Assembly: GCA_029948255.1 (NCBI GenBank)
Contig: JALIZF010001528.1
Coordinates: forward strand, 310,001 to 374,000
Reading direction: 5' to 3'
DNA: 64,000 nt
From: Telmatactis stephensoni
Taxonomy: Eukaryota; Cnidaria; Anthozoa; Actiniaria; Isophelliidae
In this document: positions 40,950 to 51,146 of the stretch, piece after piece
How the letters are laid out: every line of letters starts with the position of its first letter
How positions within the stretch are numbered: position 1 is the stretch's first letter
Translations under genes and position numbers: made by a program
The notes under the pieces: generated by a model
What the model saw: only the letters and a program-made list of their open reading frames with translations
The model's database searches: none
Told to the model about the DNA's origin: nothing

Positions 40950-42762
40950 TTAAGTAAGCAATAGTGTCGTCTGCAAATAATCTCACTCTCGAGACTAGAG
41001 ATTTAGGCAAATCATTGATGTAATATAAGAATAGGCTTGGACCCAGCACGGAGCCTTGGGGCACCCCAGAGAGTACATCGATGTAATTGGATGATTCACC
41101 GTCCATGACAACTCTCTGTGCCCTACCGCTTAGGAACGATTTTATCCATTGGTTTGTTTTACCACATATACCATATTTCTTCAGCTTATTTACAAGATGA
41201 GAATGACTGACCTTGTCGAAGGCTTTACTGAAATCCATTACCAGGATGTCTGTTTGAAATCCATCATGCATAGAGTTAACAAGGTCATTTATAAAACCAA
41301 GCAGTTGTGTTTCGCAAGATCTTTTTGCTCTAAAACCATGCTGGAGAGGGTACAAGATGCTGTATTTGTTGCCATGTTTCATGATGGAACTTGCAATAAT
41401 GTGTTCCATCAATTTGCTAGAGATGCATGTCAGTGATATTGGTCTATAATTTGCGGGATCTTGTTTTGGCCCTTTCTTGTGTACAGGGACAATGTTTGCT
41501 CGCTTCCAGTCTTCTGGAATGTCCCCACTTTCATAAGACTTTCGAAAGATGATGGTGAGGATGGTGCTTATAGGCTCCAACAGAGTTTTCAAAACGAGTG
41601 GTGCTATGCCGTCAGGACCTGCTGCTTTGTGGACCTTGAGGTTTTGGAGCAATCGCTTGACTCCTTCCCTTGTGATGTGGATATTTTCCATGATGGGATA
41701 TTCAGGTGTTACTCCATTGTTGTCTCCAGAGTCAGAGTTTACACGTGTGAAGACAGAGTGAAATTGGTTGTTTAGAAGGTTTGCTTTTTCTCTTGGATGA
41801 AATATTATTTCTTCGCCTTTTTTCAATGGTGCAGTGCCTAGGTAATCTGTACGTTGGTGTTTTATGAAGGACCAAAACTTTTTCATCCCAGTATAATTGT
41901 TATCTTCTGTGTCTGTAGGGGATATAATGGTTTCCACGTGTTCCCAATAAGCCTTTCTTGGCTCTCTCTGGATTTGGGTCTTCAGGTCTTTCAGTTTCAG
42001 ATTAATGCGGTGAAGTGAGTCAGGGTTGTTTTTTATGCGGTCTCTTTTTCGCTTGATGTTTAATCGATCTCTCTTTTTAATGAGCCTTTTTATTTTAGGT
42101 GTAACCCAAGGGAGGTTGTTTTTAGGTTTGCAAGTCTTATGAGGAATATATTTTTTGATCCCATCTAGGATGGCTTTTTTGAACAGAAGCCAAAGTTCCT
42201 CCACTGGTATGATGTCTTTATTGAGGTCAATTTTTCTGGCTGTAGTTTGAATTTCTTCTTCAAATTGGCTCCAGTCAGCTTTTCGGTATAGGGGGATCTC
42301 TCGTCGTAACTGAGAATAACGTATGGGGCGAGAGCACAGTCTTACAAGTGGGCAGTCATGGTCTGAAATACCTGATACGACTTCGACTTGGCAGATCTTG
42401 GTAGGATTATTAGTAATCATCAGGTCAAGCGTATTTTGACCTCTAGTAGGTACTTCTATCATTTGGGTAAGGCCAATATCATCCAGAAGATCCACAAAGC
42501 TGTTATGTAGAGATACAGAGGGACAGCTTGTTTTCAGCGTTTTATTTTCCCAGTCCCAGCCCGGGAAATTGAAGTCACCCCCAAGCAGAATGTCTTGTGC
42601 TGTATTGAGGTTATGGAGAGATTTCTTTAACTCCAATAAGCTAGGTTCATCATGGGCATGAGGTCTATAGTAAGCCCCGATATGTAATGATTTCCTCCCA
42701 CTAACATGCAGTTTGCACCACACAAGTTCACAGTCTGTTTCCAGGTCCTTTTCTCTCGTCAT
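40950..42762 (-). CDS. LINE ORF2, N-terminal piece: endonuclease remainder and reverse transcriptase
   Basis: From ATG 42762 the frame reads MTREKDLETDCELVWCKL. APE endonuclease motifs follow: YYRPH, LLGGDFNFPGWDW, and ISDHDCPLV (the SDH motif). The reverse transcriptase has the KAAGPDGI, NYRPISLT, MDFSKAFDKVSH, SGVPQGSVLGP and LFADDTIAYL motifs, with FADD as the catalytic pair. The frame enters the inserted element at 40949 and would stop soon after. With the duplicated TTAA removed, it continues into 40125-39347 for a total of 864 codons. Confidence 0.9.
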
Positions 42763-42770
42763 CGCTTTTT

Positions 42771-44045
42771 AAAACTGTTTTGAATCATTTTTTATTTCCT
42801 CGAAAAATTTCTGAAACTGATAAACTTGAACAATCACAATGCACATTACAGAAAACGTAAAGACACAATAATTCAACATGATTGTGACAGGGCTGTTACT
42901 AACCCCCTCATAGACCCAAAAAATTCAGGCTTAATATATTTGAGCACAGTATTTTCTGAAACCTCGCATACAATGTTTTTGAAATGACTATAAATCAAAT
43001 ATGTGAACTAGCTTTAATATAGTAACAGTGGGAACTTGGTCGTGAGAGGTTGTAAAGTAAAAGTCCTCAGGAGAGTACAAAGGGTCAATTTCCAATACTT
43101 TCTTTGTCACAATACTTAATATTCTATTTTGGAAAAGAAAGTTAGTAAAAAAAATCACACCTATATTCTCACTCGTTATCCAAAAAATTTCCCAAATCAA
43201 CATGAATGTAATACAATTTTTCTTGTGTATAAGTAGATAAACATTTCATAATTTTGTTGCTGTTTAAGTGTGTGAAAGCTTAGAGTTAGAGTAGCTTAGA
43301 TGTGCTACCATTTCCCTTATAATAATTTTAAGATATCCATAACATACACACACAGATATATAGTAATAATAAATTTACAAGAGGGGGCATGCAACATTGG
43401 TTTCAAAAAAGGCATTTAAAAAAGTCAAAGCTGTCAATGAGACAACTCATGGATACTGCACAAAACCAATGAGTAAAGCAAAAGTCAATGAAAAAGGCAT
43501 ACAGTAACTCTAGGACCAGCACCTGGCCTTACCTTACTTTCAGGACAAGCTCTTAGTGCCTGCCAGCCTCAGAGAGGTGTCCACACTAGCTAGTTTCATT
43601 TCAGACAATATTGGACCATCTAAAAGGAAGTGCTCAAAGCAGGCTGGAGGATTTGTGTAACAATAGGCTATTCAGTTACACATTTTTTTATGCCATAAGA
43701 AAGTGATAGCAATAACTCACATAACAACATAATAATCCTTTGGAGTATGAGTGAGTCAAAAAGGTATTCAAAAAATGGTATTCAAATTTCCAAAAAGGAA
43801 GGGATGTGTCCCCTTTGCCCTAACCTAAATCCATCCCTGTTTTCTGTGAAAGAGCAATACCATTATGCAAAAGTTAATTGAAGGATAGGGATAAGAGGGA
43901 ATACATGCAAAGAGTGTGTGGACATGCACATAAACAGCATGTGCAATTTAAAACTAGTCCATGATAAAAGGATATTGGTCAATATTTTACTGAGTATTCT
44001 ATTTAAGGGGAACCCAAAAAGTCAGTTGTAAACCTTTAAGAAATT
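42771..44045. other. TRAF intron 1, no gene recognised
   Basis: AT-rich. The only minus frame (42988-43203, 71 residues) lacks motifs. I noted no inverted repeat. Confidence 0.4.
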
Positions 44046-44197
44046 GAAGGGTTCCCTGTGAAAATGACCTAAGTGACTTTTTGATGGATGTCCTGAGATT
44101 AATTTTTCCAGAATAGGAAAGTTAATTATACCATTTTATACCATTGAAAAAATATCATCAATAAAGTCACTTAGGCTATTTTCAAATGAAACCCTTC
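44046..44197. mobile_element. MITE (copy 2 of the 5211 family, inverted)
   Basis: It starts GAAGGGTTCCCTGTGAAAAT and ends TTTTCAAATGAAACCCTTC. The interior matches 5211-5362 in reverse orientation, with the same length of 152 bp. There is no coding capacity. Confidence 0.75.
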
Positions 44198-46440
44198 ATG
44201 AAAATCCTTTCAGGTCTCAAAACAATTATTATGAAAATGGAATTGCTGCTTTGCAGTAAAGCAAACGGAGTGAATGACTGTACCAAGGAATATCTGCATT
44301 GATTAGTATTACAACCCTTTATCTATATTAATATTTTGTGTGCATAATATATCAATTGATATATTATCTCATTGCTATATTCTAATAATTTCATACACTA
44401 GCCACTTCTTATAGAAAGTGAAGTGCTGCAAGCGATACTTTTGTCAGTTGTCTCGCCATCTTAAATTCTCTATTTTAACATGCATTGCTGGCACTTGGAA
44501 GGGGGCTGGTAAGGAAAGGGAACAATATTGGCTTTCCTCTATCCCATTTTCCCCCAAAGCATGATGTTTTGAGCTGCTGTCTATACCAGAATACTTTTCA
44601 AAGCCCTTTCATGTACAAATTAGTTTAAATTCCTACAAGAACACAAACAAAAGTTTTAATTAGTGAGGTACTTGAAAAGGATTCTGTTATAGAGAGATGT
44701 TAATATGTAATCACACCTGGGGCTTATTCCCTTCCCATTTTCATCTATTTTATGATGTTCTGATTAAATGAGAGAATATTTTGTGAAAAGCGAAGGAGTT
44801 TTACTCAAAAACCCACTGGCACAAAATTTGGTGAAGCAACAAGATATTTGACTGTTTTGATAAGAAATCTGGAAGCAACATTTGCTAATTGTTTTTGAAA
44901 GCAATGTTCTGAAGGGATAGCATTTGTGTTAATGTAAAGTATGTAAAATTTTTGTAGCAAAAATAGAAAACATCTTAAATATCTATCTATTAGAATAATA
45001 GAAGTACATGTGATAAAATGATGTATACAACAATTCATGAACGCAAGAGTGTTCAAGATTTACATAACAATAATGAAACACGCTCATCTGAAAAGATGAG
45101 AAATGAAGCCAGCTGTTTAACTTGTAATCTATACATGATTCTTTTCACCATGTTCTGATGGGAATATTATGATTCTATTAATAAAATAAATGCCAAAATT
45201 TGTAAAGTAAAGTACCCATCCTCTAGTTGCAATCGCATCTATGATTGGGTCGAGGAATGCTAATGACAAAAAAATAATAATTTAGCCTATCAATACAAAT
45301 CCACAAGTACAACCTTTATTTAAACGAGTGAAATTTATACGGAAATCGTCTTTGAAACTGAATCAGTCATCAAAAATGACTTGCATTTCTAACTTTTTTA
45401 TTTGAAAGACTTACGTACACATGAAAGCTAAGCTCATTTTTTCGTCCATTTTTGAACTACAGTGTGGAAAATTCGTCAGGTAGTCTTCACAAGTGTCCGC
45501 TCGATCGTTACACTCCCATCTAGTTTCAGTTTACACACCTTGGATTAATATTATCAACGCTAACTGTTTGAAACGAGCGAACAAGCCATCCTTCCCCCAT
45601 TGAGCAAAACGTCCGCCATATTGACACGGGGATACATAGTTCCCAGTCCCGACCGAGCCATGGTGTGCAAGAGAGTCACGTGACAGGGCTATGTACTAGT
45701 CAAGTGAAGCACAAATTATATGGCTTGACAGTGACACATACAGTTGGGTGTGATTATTAAAGGTAATTAAGCTGCCCAAACTTATCTTATTATTCCATTT
45801 TATTGTAGCTTCAAACCTCATCAAACCAAATTTCATATTCAATTCAGGTCAGACATCAATTATATAAGTTATATTGTTTCTTTCAGATCAGAAGCTGCCT
45901 TGAAAAGACCACAAGCTGCCCCAGAAGTCATTTTTGCTTTATAGCACAAGATATATGGGCTCAAAGAATGCAATATTAGCTGTAAAAGGCTAAAGAAGGA
46001 AAATGCCAGAGATCACTTCATTACAGATAAGAACTTACTCAGAGATGTAATATAATACATATATTGTTTTTTTTAGTAAGCTTATATTTGTCATTTTTTG
46101 GAGGGTTTGCAAGCAATTGTGGTTTAGAGCTAGGCCATTGTCCTCCCCTCTGTCACATGCAATTAGCTTCACAGAGTAATAAATCAGAATCAGGATCAGG
46201 ACTTGCAGCTTAATAATTCAATTTACAAGTTATATATTATTACTATTATTGATAAAATCCTGCCAATTTTCTATATATACCCAATAAAATTATTGCATAC
46301 AGAACTGAGTTGCAGTTTGGGCAAGAAAACTTAAACAATTTAAAAACAGTAGTTGAAATATATAGTTGACAAGTTGTTAATTGTTTGTAAAAATTATTCT
46401 AAATAAAGCTATGGATCTCAATGAAATCCTATCAAAATGT
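44198..46440. other. TRAF intron 1: mostly empty, with a start-like motif near 45.6 kb
   Basis: No confident gene. On the minus strand near 45605-45635, CCCCGTGTCAATATGGCGGA repeats the sequence upstream of the candidate exon at 38835; the ATG there opens only a 19-residue frame. On the plus strand a stretch at 45888-46052 after TTTCTTTCAG has protein-like runs in one frame (KRLKKENARDHFITDKN) but contains an in-frame TAG. Confidence 0.35.
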
Positions 46441-47275
46441 TTCAACTTGGGGTTAAATAAATATAGGATAAAAATATCCCTACATTGGGGGTAGATTGGA
46501 ACAAAAGCCAGAATTTTGGGTTAAGTGTGGGATCATAATATCCCCATATTTGGGAGTAAAATGGGAACAAAATCCCAAGTTTGGGTTAGGTGTGGGATCA
46601 TAATATCCCCATATTGGGGGTAAAATGGGAACAAAAATCCCAAGTTTGGGTTAGGTGTGGGATCATAATATCCCCATATTGGGGGTAAAATGGGAACAAA
46701 AATCCCAAGTTTGGGTTAGGTGTGGGATCATAATATCCCCATATTGGGGGTAAAATGGGAACAAAAATCCCAAGTTTGGGTTAGGTGTGGGATCATAATA
46801 TCCCCATATTGGGGGTAAAATGGGAACAAAAATCCCAAGTTTGGGTTAGGTGTGGGATCATAATATCCCCATATTGGGGGTAAAATGGGAACAAAAATCC
46901 CGAGTTTGGGTTAGGTGTGGGATCATAATATCCCCATATTGGGGGTAAAATGGGAACAAAAATCCCAATTTTGGGTTAAATATGGGATCAAAATATCCCT
47001 CCACTGGGAATAACATTGCCCAAAATGTTCAAACTTCTGGGAAAATATTGGGATCAAAATGTCCCCATATTGGGGATAAAAGAACAAAAAATTCCCATTT
47101 TGGGAGTAGATTGGGACCAAAATTTCCCAACATTGGAGATTGTATGGGATCAATAAATCCCAAACTTGGTTTTGGTAACACTTTCCCAATATTGTGTTTT
47201 TCACAATGATTTCCCAAGGAAAACACAATATTTTACCAATTTAATCCCATGTTGGGAATGTTAAAAAATTTCCTG
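46441..47275. repeat. 65-bp minisatellite (GGGATCATAATATCCCC units)
   Basis: About six nearly identical 65-bp units (about 46583-46975) contain TGTGGGATCATAATATCCCC, ATATTGGGGGTAAAATGGGA and ACAAAAATCCCAAGTTTGGG. Degenerate units flank them on both sides. TGGGATNNNNATATCCCCA is self-complementary, so units could form hairpins. Small frames on both strands (such as 46923-47228) are by-products. Confidence 0.9.
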
Positions 47276-47287
47276 TGGTGGCTTTAG

Positions 47288-47610
47288 GGTGGCATGGGTG
47301 GCGTAGCGGTAAAACGTTCGCCTCTCACCGCTGTGGTCCAACGGGTCGGGTCACTGGTTCGAGCCCTGCGGATGCCACATGTGAGTAGAGTTTGTTAGAT
47401 GTGTTGTTCTCTCCCTTGCCACGAGGGTTTTTCTCCGGGTTCTCCGGTTTTCCTCCCTCCGTAAAAATCAACATGTGAGCTGAGAGTTGTATGCTTAAAA
47501 CAGTCAATGTAGTGGTAGTGTGTGTGAGTGATAGTGCCCCCAATTAGTGCGAAAGCGCTAGAACGACTAGGCACTTAATAAAGAGATTTATTATTTATTT
47601 TATTTTATTT
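47288..47610 (+). mobile_element. tRNA-derived SINE
   Basis: The head carries pol III promoter boxes: A-box-like TGGCGTAGCGGT (47299-47310) and B box GGTTCGAGCCC (47356-47366), spaced as in a tRNA. The body includes CTCCGGGTTCTCCGGTTTTC, like conserved central SINE domains of marine invertebrates. The tail is AATAAAGAGATTTATTATTT and a TTTTA-rich run ending near 47610. The tRNA fold is broken beyond the B box, so this is not a working tRNA gene. Confidence 0.75.
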
Positions 47611-48009
47611 GAAAGGTATATCTGTAAATATACATAAAAGTGGTATAAGGCAGGGGTTTCGACCTTGCAAGGCAGAGCTTTCCCGTTTAAAACTCGTTTG
47701 TGACGTGGAGGTTCAAGGGTGTCTTCTTCCTGGAAGGTGCTATGAAGACAGCTGCTAAACTGTCTTGACAGCACGCATTACATAATGACTTTTCATGCAA
47801 ATCAGTTCATTATTTGTTTTTGTTCATTCGCAGTACGCCATCTATTATTGCATGCATTCTAGAGAGACTAGAGAAATCGAAACCTATATATTAGAATCAG
47901 ACTAAGAAACATACATAACACTGATTCACAGAAACAGGGCATTCATGGTCAAAATATAATTTGGAAAGAGAAATTAATATTGTTACTAGCTAGCTACCGT
48001 TTATGCACC
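47611..48009. other. TRAF intron 1, nothing recognised
   Basis: Unremarkable sequence between the SINE and the MITE. Confidence 0.4.
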
Positions 48010-48240
48010 AGTCAATTGAAACCCCGGCCCCCAGGCCAACCCCCGGGGAGGGCCGGGGAATTAACACATTATAGCCGGGTCTTTAACACTGTTTTAACAG
48101 CACAATCAACGGGAAGGCGGGGGAATTAACGTCTAATTCAAAGAAAATGATCTGTTTCGCCGCCCTTTTGGCCTCTAAGGGCCAAATGTTAATTCCCCCG
48201 GTATTGCCCGGGGGTTGGGGGCCGTGGTTTCAATTGACTG
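48010..48240. mobile_element. GC-rich MITE, 231 bp
   Basis: CAGTCAATTGAAACCCCGGC at the left faces GGCCGTGGTTTCAATTGACTG at the right. C/G-rich inner TIR parts (CAACCCCCGGGG / CCCGGGGGTTGGGGG) also pair. ATGCA occurs next to both ends (48004-48008 and 48241-48245), though one base separates it on the left. It sits about 175 bp past TRAF exon 1, in intron 1. Confidence 0.75.
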
Positions 48241-48416
48241 ATGCATTAGATGGACCGAATGATTTCATTTTGGCTACTGATTTCAAAGATATCTTCAATA
48301 TATACACTTCAATGCCCTCAGAATGCTAACCATCTATATAATATTACATACTTTGTAATATAACAAACTATCCAATGTAAAATTCGATTTGTCTCCTATT
48401 TTAACACCAGACTTAC

Positions 48417-48580
48417 CTCTTAAGTGACACTTCCAAACACTCTTTACAATACCTATGTCCACATCTCGTCTGTACAGGTTTTCTCATTACCAGATGGCAT
48501 ATAACACAAATGTAGCTGTCTGAAAGCTTCTCAACAAACTCATAGTCGTATCCAGATGGTAATGTAGTATTACTAGCCAT
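48417..48580 (-). CDS. TRAF-like protein, exon 1: start codon and first half of the RING finger
   Basis: The chosen ATG (48580-48578) gives MASNTTLPSGYDYEFVEKL and then the RING ligands C25, C28, C40, H42, C45 and C48 (CVIC...CGHRYCKEC). The reading frame continues upstream to a GTG at 48610, but there is no earlier ATG. The donor AGAG|GTAAGT is strong and leaves two bases for exon 2. A RING at this position makes the product a likely E3 ubiquitin ligase. All seven exons together give 459 residues, a normal length for TRAFs. An 8-bp-TSD transposon lies only 138 bp upstream. Confidence 0.9.
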
Positions 48581-48717
48581 TGTGAAGCTGGAAATCTTAG
48601 AGAACAGCACTTCCTGTTTTGTTTCTGAACAAGAGCGAAGCTGACTTTATTGCGACTTCTCCGAATTTGAACTTTGGCCACAGGAATCCTGTCGATCACG
48701 GGATCTTAACAAGAGCG
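48581..48717 (-). promoter_or_regulatory. 5' untranslated / proximal upstream region of the TRAF gene
   Basis: This is the sequence between the TRAF ATG and the inserted transposon. It has no TATA box. It contains CGCTCTTGTTC twice in related form. The real promoter probably spans or lies beyond the insertion, that is before 49878. Confidence 0.3.
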
Positions 48718-49869
48718 TAGCCTGCGTAGCGGCCCTAAAAGGGAGGGGGAAGGGAAGGGAGGGGCTTTGGGAGAGAGGGGAAAAGGGGAGGGGGAGAGGA
48801 AGGAAGGGCCTGCAAACATCACCCAGGTTTATTCGGAACGCCCCCTAATTAATTATGCAGGTTTCTTGCGAACGTAAAGTAACACTTGTCAAAACCATCC
48901 AATCAAATTGCGAGGTCATTTCAAGGTCAACGTACAACCGCGTAAAAACTAACAACCGCGAACTGTCATAATTATAAACCAAAACATTTCACAAAAAGGA
49001 AAATTTAAGTAAAAGTTATAGAGGCAGAAAGCAAGAAAATACCAGCAATGATGTATGTCGTTTGTGCAACATAAACCTAAGGTTAAGTTGAATTGGGATC
49101 CTGCGGGTTCAAGAGTTTTGCGAATCTCTTCAAAATACGGTATGCCACAGAGTCTGAAGGTTTTAATTATGTTCTCGCAGATCGTCTCCTCGCCGTTGGA
49201 TTTGTATTAGAAAATCATCCTGAATTGTCCCAGCTATCATGTAATACCTGCTTACGAAAGACCAATAACGTCTTCCAGTTCCACGATATTTTATCTCGAA
49301 AAGCAAAGAAGGCAACGGCAAAAACTCCCGAGAGGAAAACCACGAAGCGGAAAGTTCTAACACCGACCGGAAAAAGTCCTAGCTCTGCACAAAGAAAGAG
49401 TGAATTCACCATATTATCGAACCGCGAGTCGCAAGCTAGTCCCTGTTTACGAATCCAAACGAGGAATATTCAAGTTTAGATGCAAACCTAAACATCGATG
49501 ATTTAGATCCATCTTCTTTCGAATTGCCATCAAATCTTTCTTATTATACAAGTGTTCAATCGCCAGTCGTTGTTCGGTCTTTAGAACAAAATTAATACCT
49601 TCTTCTTTAAAAGAATTTAGAACTAGTTCAAGTGTTTGATCAAAATCCTTTGCCGTTGTTCTCTCGAGTTGTCTCCTTCACGACTGGTTTATATCAAGTT
49701 TGACGTATCTTATGTCTCGACCAATCAGGATTTTTCGTTCGTATACGAACGAAGATTTCAAAAAAACCTGGGGGTTGTATGCAGGCCCTTCCTCTCCTCC
49801 TCCTCCCCAGTCCCCTCCCATCTTCTTCCCAGTCCCCTCCCCATCCCCTTAGGGCCGCTACGCAGGCTA
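48718..49869. mobile_element. 1.15-kb TIR element with 8-bp target duplication, next to TRAF exon 1
   Basis: TAGCCTGCGTAGCGGCCCT at the left and its inverted copy at the right continue as further paired blocks (AGGGCCTGCAAAC...AAACCTGG). CAAGAGCG flanks both sides (48710-48717 and 49870-49877). An 8-bp duplication fits hAT or P elements. The interior has a broken plus frame from about 49045 to 49479: VCRLCNINL, a stop, then CNTCLRKTNNVFQF and a basic tail, i.e. paired CxxC motifs as in THAP/ZAD-like DNA-binding heads. It is non-autonomous. Confidence 0.85.
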
Positions 49870-49877
49870 CAAGAGCG

Positions 49878-50151
49878 TGACAGCGAAAACAAAACAAAAT
49901 GAAAACAAAATAAAACAACAACTAATATAGAAAGGTGTAAAACGTTAATGCTGCCCAATACTATCGGCTTAGCCGGGAGGTTGAATGTACTGTGACAATG
50001 GACTAAGAAGAGACAAAGCGTGATGTATATATATATCGATTGTGTGACCAAATGCAATGAACTCTTCAACCTCAGTCAGTCCCGCGTTTATAAAGTATGC
50101 AGTTCCAGGCCCACGAAATCGGGTCGAATGCTTGGATGAAGATTATTTCAC
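49878..50151. other. TRAF upstream region, no gene
   Basis: Contains a TATATATATA run near 50025 and a TTTATAAAG near 50090. It could include distal TRAF promoter sequence, but nothing is decisive. Confidence 0.3.
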
Positions 50152-51146
50152 AACTAGACGCACACGTGCGTTCACTCGTGCCCTGGGAGCTCCTTTTAGG
50201 AGAGGCTTCAATGACCGGCCCCGTTCGTACTCTTCCCCGAGCCGTTTCACGCATTCTTCACTTAACCGTAACATAATATAGACCTTTTTGACCTTTTTAA
50301 AGAATATCTGATTAGTCAATTTGTCTGTCAGCAGCTTAGTGTTTGCCTTTGTCCCAACATGCAAAAATATACCAGTTTATTCAACTTTTTATTTCACTAT
50401 ATATCTCAATTGTTTGCTGTAAAGACTTCTACAACGACGTTTTTGACACAATAACAAATCGTGTATTTTTTCGTTCATGTTTCAGATGTTTTATCTATTA
50501 CGTGACCAAACGCATCAGGTCAAATAGAGCCTTGGTTCCATGAAAATATATAAATAAATTGTCTGGCCAGAATTGTGTTAAACTTCATTACAAAAACGTC
50601 TCAAGATCTCTTGAATGCTTGAATGAAAAATATAATTGACTTGCCTCTATATGCGTTCGTTTAGCAACATGTAGGGTGAGAAATTCGTAGATTTCCAGTT
50701 CAAAGGAATTGCTCCGAGTCGCGAGAGCTTCAGTTTTCAAGTACTCCATTGAGAGTTCGATATTTGGTCAAAGTATTGGAGATCAAGCTCAAACTAACAG
50801 CCCATTCTGAAGCTCTTATAAGTGTCTAGGTATGTCTCGAGTTAAAAGCTCCATTTTCTATTGTCTCACTGCTGGAAAAGCCTGTCTCTGAAAGCTATTT
50901 TTTGGGCTGTCCGCCATCTTGCATTCCTAAAGTTCCTGACTGGCGTTCACTTCGAAGACCTTCGAGTTCGCACTCGCTCAAAGGTGATGAATGAAGGGCA
51001 TTGTTTCTTGAGCTCTTAACCAATCAGGAGCTTTAACACGTGACCGATTGCGCAAGAAAGGCCTCTTCTGGCGACGAACAGAGAAAAAAAAAAAACATTT
51101 GCAGTTTATAACTCGTTCCCGGCCTAAAGGCCTGGGCACGAGTAAT
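50152..51146. mobile_element. Non-autonomous DNA element, copy 2 (related to 20871-22262)
   Basis: It has the same start (AACTAGACGCACACGTGCGT) and end (CCTGGGCACGAGTAAT) as the copy in the Helitron. It lacks the internal tandem duplication, so this is the simpler form of about 1 kb. Sequence agreement is high through most of the length. There is no coding frame. Confidence 0.75.

Larger units (their letters stand above)
39173..42770 (-). mobile_element. CR1/L2-like LINE, 5' truncated, interrupted by an 820-bp insertion
   Basis: A minus-strand non-LTR retrotransposon. It has a 3' tail of GAA repeats (TTC on plus, 39175-39201), a 3' UTR of about 145 bp, and one long ORF in two pieces (42762-40950 and 40125-39347). 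The APE endonuclease lacks its N-terminal third, so the copy is 5' truncated near 42.76 kb. It lies in TRAF intron 1 in the same orientation as the gene. Once the insertion is removed the ORF is open, so the element is young. Confidence 0.88.

Noticed and set aside
41149..41775. Plus-strand ORFs of 95-104 residues
   Set aside because: Antisense shadows of the LINE reverse transcriptase.
46441..47275. CRISPR-like array or coding repeats (frames at 46923-47228)
   Set aside because: A head-to-tail minisatellite without spacers; frames on both strands are by-products of the 65-bp unit.
47288..47366. A tRNA gene
   Set aside because: A and B boxes are present, but the acceptor and T-stem pairing is poor and a SINE body and tail follow directly.
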